Below are positions 44,267 to 51,107 of a stretch of DNA of 64,000 bases, one piece after another. The stretch is from assembly GCA_022819825.1 (NCBI GenBank), contig JAJEGM010000053.1, positions 129,722 through 193,721 of the forward strand. The letters are read 5' to 3'. The position numbers and the translations under genes are program-made. This DNA is from Acidimicrobiia bacterium. Lineage in GTDB: Bacteria; Actinomycetota; Acidimicrobiia; Acidimicrobiales; Bin134. Every line of letters starts with the position of its first letter. Position 1 is the first letter of the stretch. Under the pieces are notes generated by a model. That model had not been told where the DNA came from. It saw only the letters and a list, made by a program, of their open reading frames with translations, and ran no database searches.

Positions 44267-45391
44267 GTGCAGGTAGTGAGCAGGTATGGGGCCGCTTTAT
44301 CCGAGCATCCTGACTCGGCTAACGCCGCGGGAGAGGTAATCGGCGAGATCCTCGAAGCGGTGGGACCCTCCCCCGACTTAGCCGTGCTGTTCACCTCGGC
44401 CTCCCATCAGGAAGCGATCAACGAAATTGCCGATGCCATCCACCAGGTCTTGGCTCCGTCTGTTCTCATCGGCGCCACCGCGGTGTCGGTGATCGGCGGC
44501 CCGCTCGAAGTCGAGGAGCGCCCGGCTGTTTCCCTTTGGGCCGCAGCCCAATGCTCCGCCCGTGCGGTGCGGCTCGAAGCAGTCCGCGGCCCCGACGGCT
44601 GGGCAGTGGGCGGGATTCCCGTCGATGCCGAGGGAACACTGCTGGTGGTCCCCGATCCATTCACCTTCCCCAGTGATGCCTTGTTGAATGCGGGACCGCC
44701 TATGACCGTGGTGGGAGGTCTGGCCTCTGCTGCCGGCCGGCCGGGAGGCAATCGCCTGGTTCTGGGCCATCAGGTCTACGACGATGGTGCGGTAGGCGTC
44801 ATCCTCGATCCCCAGGTAAAGGTTCGCACCGTTGTCTCTCAGGGTTGTCGCCCCATTGGCCAGCCCTTCACCGTGACCAAGTCTGAGGACAACATCGTCT
44901 CGGAGATGGGAGGCCGCCCGGCGGTGGACCGCCTGCGGGAGACCCTTTTGGCGCTAGACGAGGCCGACCGGGCCCTGGTATCGAGAGGACTCCATATCGG
45001 CATTGTCATCGACGAGCACAAATCAGAATTCCACCGGGGCGACTTTTTGATCCGGGGATTGATCGGTGCCGACGAGCAAACTGGCGCACTGGCGGTGGGC
45101 GACTCGGTCGAAGTCGGCACCACAGTCCAATTCCAAGTGCGGGACGCTGCCACCGCCGACGAGGATCTGCGCGAGCTGATGGCTGACGCTTCCGCTGGGT
45201 CGGCCTTGGTATTCACGTGCAACGGCAGGGGGACCCACCTGTTCGAAGGCCCCGACCACGACGCGGCCGTGGTCCACGAGGCTCTGGAGAGAGCGCCGGT
45301 GGCCGGAATGTTCTGCGCCGGCGAACTCGGCCCGATCGGGGGCCGCAATTTCCTCCACGGATTCACCGCTTCGGTGGTGCTGTTCCCATGA
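44267..45391 (+). CDS. FIST-domain protein
   Basis: 374 residues. Both FIST N-terminal (AVLFTSASHQEAINEI, GATAVSVIGG) and C-terminal (LVFTCNGRGTHLF, PVAGMFCAGELGPIGGRNFLHG) parts are recognisable. FIST domains are thought to bind small ligands in signal transduction. GTG 44267 is used; GTG 44276 is an alternative. It is followed 44 bases later by tkt, so it probably shares the tkt-tal-fbiC transcript. Confidence 0.85.
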   Translation: MQVVSRYGAALSEHPDSANAAGEVIGEILEAVGPSPDLAVLFTSASHQEAINEIADAIHQVLAPSVLIGATAVSVIGGPLEVEERPAVSLWAAAQCSARAVRLEAVRGPDGWAVGGIPVDAEGTLLVVPDPFTFPSDALLNAGPPMTVVGGLASAAGRPGGNRLVLGHQVYDDGAVGVILDPQVKVRTVVSQGCRPIGQPFTVTKSEDNIVSEMGGRPAVDRLRETLLALDEADRALVSRGLHIGIVIDEHKSEFHRGDFLIRGLIGADEQTGALAVGDSVEVGTTVQFQVRDAATADEDLRELMADASAGSALVFTCNGRGTHLFEGPDHDAAVVHEALERAPVAGMFCAGELGPIGGRNFLHGFTASVVLFP

Positions 45392-45416
45392 CCATCCGAC
45401 ATTTCCCATGACCATC
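45383..45416. repeat. duplicated FIST gene end
   Basis: TTCCCATGACCATC occurs at 45383-45396, spanning the FIST stop codon, and again at 45403-45416, period 20. It is a small duplication of a gene end just past its stop. Confidence 0.5.
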
Positions 45417-45435
45417 TGAAAGGACCGGCCGATTT

Positions 45436-47418
45436 ATGCCCGCGTTCCCCGCCGCTCTCGAAAGCCAAGGCATCAGCGTGATCCGCGGCCTTGCCATGGA
45501 CGCCCCTCACCGCGCCCGCTCCGGGCATCAGGGGACGGCCATGGCTATGGCACCACTGGCTCATGTGCTTTGGACCCGAATAATGAGCTACGACGCCGAC
45601 GACCCGACTTGGCCCGACCGGGACCGGTTCGTGCTCAGCGCCGGCCACGCCTCCATCCTGCTGTACTCGATGCTCCATTTGACCGGCCAAGGGCTGACCC
45701 TGGACGACCTGCGGGACTTCCGCCAGTGGGGAAGCCGCACTCCCGGACATCCTGAGGCCGGCCACACCGCGGGTGTGGAGGTAACAACCGGGCCGCTAGG
45801 CCAAGGAATCGCCAACGCGGTGGGAATGGCCCTGGCCGAGCGCTGGCTGCGTCACCGTTTCGGCGCCGATGTCTGCGATCACCGAGTGTTCGCTCTATGC
45901 AGCGACGGCGACCTCTCCGAGGGGATCAGCCATGAGGCCGCCTCGCTGGCTGGACATCAGCGCCTCGACCGGCTGGTCTGCCTGTACGACGACAACCGGA
46001 TCACGATTGACGGGCCGACCGACCTGTCACTGTCTGACGACGCGGCCCAGCGATTCGAGGCCTACGGCTGGCATGTGGTGGACCTGGGTGAGGCTGCCGA
46101 GGATCTTGATGCCCTCGAAACAGGAATCAGAACGGCAATGGCAGTGGACGACGCTCCGTCGATGGTCATTGTCCGCAGTCATGTCGCTTTTCCATCCCCG
46201 GGCCAAACCGATAACCACGAGGCCCACGGCTATTCGCTGTTCGACGAGGAGATCGCGGCTACCAAGGCAGTGATGGGGCTGCCGGCCGACAGGTCCTTCT
46301 ATGTACCCGACGACGTGCTCGATGCCTACCGGGCGGCTGGTCGCCGGGGTGCCTCCGAACGGTTGGCCTGGCGACAACAGGTGGAAGCACTTGGACCCCA
46401 GCGTTCGGAGTACGAGGCTTGCCTGGCTGGTCGGGGGCTTCCCGGCTGGGAGAACAAGCTCCCGTCGTGGCCCGCCGGCGAGTCGGTAGCCACCCGCAAG
46501 GCCAGCTCCGCCTGCCTCAATGCCATGGCCGATGTCGTCCCGGGCCTGATCGCGGGCGGCGCCGACCTCACCGGCAACACCGGAACCAGCCTCTCCGACG
46601 CCGAACCGCTCAGCTCGACCCACCCTGCCGGACGCCAGATCTACTTCGGCATCCGAGAGCATGCCATGGGTGCGGTGCTCAACGGAGCCGCTCTACACGG
46701 AGGCGTGGTCCCGATAGGGGGCACCTTCCTAGTGTTCAGCGACTACATGCGGCCCGCGGTTCGATTGGCTGCATTGTCGGGGGCCCACAGCATCTTCGTG
46801 TGGAGCCACGATTCTGTGGGGGTTGGCGAGGACGGCCCCACCCACCAGCCGATCGAGCACGTCATGTCGCTACGGGCCATTCCCGGCCTGCGAGTGTTCC
46901 GTCCGTCCGACGGCAACGAGGTGGCGGAAGCGTGGCGGCTGGCTGTCGATCTTGATGGCCCCAGCGCCATGATCCTGACGCGACAGAACGTGCCTGTCTT
47001 GGAGGGAACCGCAGCTGACGACGGCGTGGCCCGAGGCGCCTACACCTTGGTCGACCGGCCCAACCCCGAGGTGATACTGGTGGGCTCCGGCAGCGAGGTA
47101 TCGCTCTGTGTCGACGCGGCAACCGCTCTGTCGGAGCAGGGCGTAAGCGCTCGAGTGGTCTCTATGCCCTGCTGGGAGTTGTTCGCCGAACAAGATCCGG
47201 CCTACCAGGAAGGCGTGCTGTTGCCGGGAGTGCCCAAGCTGTCGGTGGAAGCCGGGGTAACACTGGGCTGGGAGCGTTGGGTGGACCTTCCTGTGGGCAT
47301 CGACCGCTTCGGGGCGTCGGCACCAGGGTCAGAAGTGCTGGACAAGCTGGGGATGAACCCGGCCAACGTAGCCGCTCAGGCGGTATCGCTGATCGAGAGC
47401 GAGGAGCAACAAAGATGA
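45436..47418 (+). CDS. tkt: transketolase
   Basis: 660 residues. Thiamine-diphosphate enzyme of the pentose phosphate pathway, moving two-carbon units between sugars. The TPP motif is CSDGDLSEGISHEA to YDDNRITIDG, and the N-terminal RARSGHQGTAM fits family start motifs. The middle domain has TGNTGTSL and FVWSHDSVGVGEDGPTHQP. AAAGGACC precedes ATG 45436. The stop overlaps tal (ATGA). Confidence 0.97.
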   Translation: MPAFPAALESQGISVIRGLAMDAPHRARSGHQGTAMAMAPLAHVLWTRIMSYDADDPTWPDRDRFVLSAGHASILLYSMLHLTGQGLTLDDLRDFRQWGSRTPGHPEAGHTAGVEVTTGPLGQGIANAVGMALAERWLRHRFGADVCDHRVFALCSDGDLSEGISHEAASLAGHQRLDRLVCLYDDNRITIDGPTDLSLSDDAAQRFEAYGWHVVDLGEAAEDLDALETGIRTAMAVDDAPSMVIVRSHVAFPSPGQTDNHEAHGYSLFDEEIAATKAVMGLPADRSFYVPDDVLDAYRAAGRRGASERLAWRQQVEALGPQRSEYEACLAGRGLPGWENKLPSWPAGESVATRKASSACLNAMADVVPGLIAGGADLTGNTGTSLSDAEPLSSTHPAGRQIYFGIREHAMGAVLNGAALHGGVVPIGGTFLVFSDYMRPAVRLAALSGAHSIFVWSHDSVGVGEDGPTHQPIEHVMSLRAIPGLRVFRPSDGNEVAEAWRLAVDLDGPSAMILTRQNVPVLEGTAADDGVARGAYTLVDRPNPEVILVGSGSEVSLCVDAATALSEQGVSARVVSMPCWELFAEQDPAYQEGVLLPGVPKLSVEAGVTLGWERWVDLPVGIDRFGASAPGSEVLDKLGMNPANVAAQAVSLIESEEQQR

Positions 47419-48518
47419 GCAGTCTCCACGACTTGTACCGCGAGCACGGGCAGAGCCCTTGGCTCGACAATCTGCGCCGAGAGTGGATCGTCAACGGTGA
47501 GCTGGACCGCTGGGTTGAGCGCGGCGTGCGAGGACTCACTTCCAATCCCAGCATCTTTCAGAAGGCCATGACCTCGGGGCGCGAATACGACGAGCAGTTC
47601 GCCGGATTGCTGGCCGACGGATTGAGCGTTGCCGATGGCTATTGGGAGCTCGTGCTCACCGACATCGGGGGTGCTCTTGACGCGCTCGCCCCGGTACACG
47701 ACACCAGTGACGGCCTGGATGGCTTCGTCTCGGTGGAGGTCGATCCCAAGCTGGCCCGCGATACCGATGGCACCCTGGCCGCGGCCCGGGCGCTCCACCA
47801 GCGCGTCAACCGCTCCAATCTCTACGTGAAGATCCCCGGGACCGCTGAGGGCCTTCCCGCCATCGAGGCCATGACCGCTGAAGGGCGCAGCATCAACGTG
47901 ACCCTCTTGTTCTCGTTGTCCCGCTACGCCGAGGTGATCGAGGCCTATCTCCGCGGCCTAGAGGCTTGCCCCGGCGACCTGTCATCAGTTTCCGGGGTGG
48001 CCTCCTTCTTCATCAGCCGCACCGACACCGAAGTGGACCGACGTCTGGAGGCCATCGGCACTCCGGAGGCGCTGACCCTGCGGGGTCAAACTGCGGTGGC
48101 CCAAGGCCAAGTGGCCTACAAATTGTTCACAGAGCAGTTCACCGGGCCCCGCTGGGAGGCTCTGAAAGCCCGAGGGGCACGAGTGCAAAGGCCGCTGTGG
48201 GCTTCCACTTCCACCAAGAACCCGGCTTATCCTGACACCCTGTATGTGGATCAGCTCATCGGGCCCAACACTGTGAACACGCTGCCTGACGCCACCCTGG
48301 AAGCGTTCACTGACCACGGAACACTGGCCCGTACCGTGGATGCCGACCCCGACGCCGCCCAGTCGATTCTGGATAGAGTCGCCAATGTCGGCGTAGACCT
48401 CGATGCGGTGGCCGACCGGCTGGAGCACGAGGGGGTGTCAGCCTTCGTGAAGTCATTCGACGACTTGCTGGAAAGCCTGGCCACAACCGCCGATCGATTG
48501 ACGGAAGGCCATCGGTGA
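47415..48518 (+). CDS. tal: transaldolase
   Basis: 367 residues. Transfers dihydroxyacetone units between sugar phosphates. VRGLTSNPSIFQKAM is the N-terminal signature, the Schiff-base Lys is in NLYVKIPGTAEG, and INVTLLFSLSRY follows; length fits the actinobacterial class. ATG 47415 overlaps the tkt stop; the open frame upstream of it lies inside tkt. The end overlaps fbiC (GTGA), an uncommon coupling of sugar metabolism to F420 synthesis. Confidence 0.95.
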   Translation: MSSLHDLYREHGQSPWLDNLRREWIVNGELDRWVERGVRGLTSNPSIFQKAMTSGREYDEQFAGLLADGLSVADGYWELVLTDIGGALDALAPVHDTSDGLDGFVSVEVDPKLARDTDGTLAAARALHQRVNRSNLYVKIPGTAEGLPAIEAMTAEGRSINVTLLFSLSRYAEVIEAYLRGLEACPGDLSSVSGVASFFISRTDTEVDRRLEAIGTPEALTLRGQTAVAQGQVAYKLFTEQFTGPRWEALKARGARVQRPLWASTSTKNPAYPDTLYVDQLIGPNTVNTLPDATLEAFTDHGTLARTVDADPDAAQSILDRVANVGVDLDAVADRLEHEGVSAFVKSFDDLLESLATTADRLTEGHR

Positions 48519-50794
48519 CAATTACCGCCACCGGCAGTCATAGCCTTCTGGATCTGGACCTGGCCGAACTCATGGCCCAGGCCCGAGAGATTCGGGATCG
48601 AGCGCACGGTGCCCGGGTGACCTATTCCCCGAAGGTGTTCATCCCACTCACCATGCTGTGCCGGGACAAATGCGGCTACTGCACCTTCGCCCAGCCTCCG
48701 GCTCGGTTGGAGTCGCCCTACCTCAGCGATCACGACGTGCTGGCCATCGCCGAATCGGGAGCGGCCGCCGGCTGCCACGAAGCGCTCTTCACCTTGGGCG
48801 AGCGCCCCGAACTGCGCTACCCCGATGCCGCAAAGTGGCTGAATCAGCACGGATTTGCCTCCACCGTGGACTACCTGGCCCATGCCACCCGGCTCGTGGT
48901 GGACAAGACCGGGCTGCTCCCCCACGCCAACGCCGGGGCGCTTTATTCCGAGGAACTGGCCCTGCTCCGCAAGACCTCCCCATCGCAGGGGATGATGCTC
49001 GAGACCCTGGCCGATCTGGACTGCCATCGGGGATCACCCGACAAGACCCCCGACCGGCGCCTGGCCACTTTGGAGGCCGCGGGTCGACTGGCCATCCCGT
49101 TCACTACCGGAATCCTGGTGGGGATCGGGGAAACTCGCGCCGACCGAGTCGACGCCCTAGAGGCCATCGCTGAATCTCATCGGCGCTGGGGCCACATTCA
49201 AGAGGTCATTGTCCAGAATTTCCTGCCCAAGCCGGGCACGGCCATGCACGCCGCTCCGCCCTGCGAGGGCGACGAGTATCTGGAAGCCATCGCTCTCGCT
49301 CGTCTCATCTTGCCTGAGGAGATCCACCTTCAGGCCCCGCCCAACCTCTCTGACGACTTCGGTCGGCTGCTCGATGCGGGCATCGACGATTGGGGAGGGG
49401 TCTCCCCCGTCACCGCTGACCACGTGAATCCTGAGCGCCCATGGCCTGCCCTCGAACGATTGCGGGCAGTCACAGAGACCAAAGGGTTCGCTTTGGCACC
49501 CCGGCTGACCGTGTATCCCGAGTACGCGCTCGACTCCGAGCGATGGCTCGATCAGGACATGCGGTTCCCAGTGCTTGACCGCAGCGATGCCGAGGGTCTG
49601 GGACGATCCGATGACGGCGGCTGGTACTCCGGCGCTGATGCCGCACCGCCGCAGTTGCTCACGCCACCGCCTAGCCGCGGCACTGCCGGAGGTGCGGTAG
49701 GCGAAGTAATTGCCGGGGTCCGGGCTGGCCAAGAAGTCGGGGTCGAAGAGATCGTGACCCTATTTGGTGCTCGGGGACCCGAAGTCCGATCGGTGGCTGC
49801 GCTGGCCGACGAGCTACGCCAAAGCGCGGTGGGAGACGAGGTCACCTGGGTGTCCAACCGCAACATCAACTACACCAACGTGTGTACGTTCAAGTGCCGG
49901 TTTTGTGGATTCTCCAAGGGCCCGCTGTCGCTCAACCTGAGAGGCGACCCCTACTTGCTGAGCCTGGACGACATCGCCGAGCGCACGGTAGAGGCGGCCG
50001 AGGCCGGTGCCACGGAGGTCTGCTTGCAAGGCGGCATCCACCCCAACTTCGATGGCGACTACTACATCGACGTCACCCGGGCCGTGAAAGACGCGGTCCC
50101 CGACATCCATGTCCACGGATTCACCGCCCTCGAGGTCACTGAGGGCGCCCGACGGCTGGAAGAGCCGCTGGCCGACTATCTGCGCCGGTTGATGGACGCC
50201 GGCCTCCGCTCACTGCCCGGCACGGCCGCGGAGATTCTCGACGATGAGATTCGGGCAGTGATCTGCCCCGACAAGATCGACACCGGCGAGTGGTTGGAGG
50301 CTCACCGCACCGCCCACGGGCTCGGCTTGCGGTCCAACGTGACCATCATGTTCGGCACGGTCGAGCAGCCCGTGCACTGGGCTCGCCACCTGGTCCGCAC
50401 CCGCGAGCTCCAAAAGGAGACCGGCGGGTTCACCGAATTCGTCCCGCTGCCGTTCGTTCACATGGCCGCTCCCATCTACTTGCAAAAGCGATCCCGACGG
50501 GGTCCCACCTTCCGGGAGGCATTGCTGATGCACGCCGTGGGCCGTATCGCCTACCACGGCTGGATCCACAACATCCAGGCCTCCTGGGTGAAGTTGGGCA
50601 TGGCGGGGGCCGCCCAGATGCTCCAAGCCGGCGTGAACGACTTGGGCGGCACCCTAATCAACGAGAACATCTCCCGGGCCGCCGGCGCCTCCCACGGCCA
50701 AGAAGCCACCGAGGGCGACCTTCAGGCCATCTGCGCCCCCCTAGGCCGCACCCTCCACCAACGCACCACGCTTTATGACGCAGTAGCGGGATAG
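48515..50794 (+). CDS. fbiC: FbiC, F0 synthase (CofG-CofH fusion)
   Basis: 759 residues. Makes the F0 chromophore of coenzyme F420 from tyrosine and a flavin-pathway intermediate. It has two radical-SAM domains: the CofG half with CRDKCGYC (C-x3-C-x2-C) and the CofH half with CTFKCRFC, each followed by family blocks (FTLGERPELRYP; CLQGGIHPNF). GTG 48515 overlaps the tal stop. Although near the peptide export module, it is a housekeeping F420 gene and not a RiPP enzyme. Confidence 0.97.
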   Translation: MTITATGSHSLLDLDLAELMAQAREIRDRAHGARVTYSPKVFIPLTMLCRDKCGYCTFAQPPARLESPYLSDHDVLAIAESGAAAGCHEALFTLGERPELRYPDAAKWLNQHGFASTVDYLAHATRLVVDKTGLLPHANAGALYSEELALLRKTSPSQGMMLETLADLDCHRGSPDKTPDRRLATLEAAGRLAIPFTTGILVGIGETRADRVDALEAIAESHRRWGHIQEVIVQNFLPKPGTAMHAAPPCEGDEYLEAIALARLILPEEIHLQAPPNLSDDFGRLLDAGIDDWGGVSPVTADHVNPERPWPALERLRAVTETKGFALAPRLTVYPEYALDSERWLDQDMRFPVLDRSDAEGLGRSDDGGWYSGADAAPPQLLTPPPSRGTAGGAVGEVIAGVRAGQEVGVEEIVTLFGARGPEVRSVAALADELRQSAVGDEVTWVSNRNINYTNVCTFKCRFCGFSKGPLSLNLRGDPYLLSLDDIAERTVEAAEAGATEVCLQGGIHPNFDGDYYIDVTRAVKDAVPDIHVHGFTALEVTEGARRLEEPLADYLRRLMDAGLRSLPGTAAEILDDEIRAVICPDKIDTGEWLEAHRTAHGLGLRSNVTIMFGTVEQPVHWARHLVRTRELQKETGGFTEFVPLPFVHMAAPIYLQKRSRRGPTFREALLMHAVGRIAYHGWIHNIQASWVKLGMAGAAQMLQAGVNDLGGTLINENISRAAGASHGQEATEGDLQAICAPLGRTLHQRTTLYDAVAG

Positions 50795-50827
50795 GCACCC
50801 GCCGCTACTGCCTCCACTCAGAGGCAG
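50780..50827 (+). terminator. two mutually exclusive hairpins at the fbiC 3' end
   Basis: Hairpin 1 pairs GCAGTAGCGG (50780-50789) with CCGCTACTGC (50802-50811), spanning the fbiC stop. Hairpin 2 pairs CTGCCTC (50808-50814) with GAGGCAG (50821-50827). They share 50808-50811, so only one can form. A pyrimidine-rich run (C9-T-C6, 50839-50854) follows instead of a T-tract, so simple intrinsic termination is uncertain. Confidence 0.45.
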
Positions 50828-50863
50828 ACGGGTTATTGCCCCCCCCCTCCCCCCTAAGCTAGA

Positions 50864-50877
50864 TTGGCATTCGCCAA
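50864..50877. promoter_or_regulatory. inverted repeat before the leader-peptide gene
   Basis: TTGGC-ATTC-GCCAA is a perfect 5-bp inverted repeat, 26 bases before the peptide ATG. TTGGCA could also serve as a -35 with TAGACT (50885-50890) as -10, though the 15-base spacing is short. An operator over the promoter is plausible. Confidence 0.35.
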
Positions 50878-50902
50878 ATATTCCTAGACTGAAGGCAGGC
50901 AA

Positions 50903-51085
50903 ATGTCGGACACAGCCAAGAAGAATCACCAGGATGGGGTTGAGTTGACCGAATCCGAGTTGGAGCAAATCCAAGGCGCCAGCGGCGGCAGCGGGAGCAC
51001 AACTCCGTCTGTCGGCCATACAACCGGAAACATTGGCCCCGGTGCCGCTTCTGCCAATGCCAGATATAACGCGGCCAACCCGTAG
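50903..51085 (+). CDS. double-glycine leader peptide, putative NHLM-type precursor
   Basis: 60 residues. The leader (1-26) ends LTESELEQIQGA, which fits the consensus L-S-x-x-E-L-x-x-I-x-G-[GA] cut by C39 peptidases, so cleavage after Ala26 is expected. The predicted core of 34 residues (SGGSGSTTPSVGHTTGNIG and on to ARYNAANP) is rich in Gly, Ser, Thr, Ala and Asn, has one Tyr, one His and one Arg, and has no Cys. AAGG (50892-50895) precedes ATG 50903. It faces, tail to tail, three export genes whose first ABC protein carries a C39 peptidase. No modification enzyme is seen. It may be exported unmodified. Confidence 0.75.
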   Translation: MSDTAKKNHQDGVELTESELEQIQGASGGSGSTTPSVGHTTGNIGPGAASANARYNAANP

Positions 51086-51107
51086 CGGGCGCCTCTCAGC
51101 ACCGCGC

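Noticed and set aside
48515-50794. FbiC as a radical-SAM maturase for the nearby peptide
   Set aside because: Both CofG and CofH halves are complete and it is coupled to tal, so it is the F420 gene; proximity is probably chance.
50903-51085. Lanthipeptide, sactipeptide or lasso precursor
   Set aside because: The core has no Cys and no LanB/LanM, sacti radical-SAM or lasso cyclase gene is nearby.
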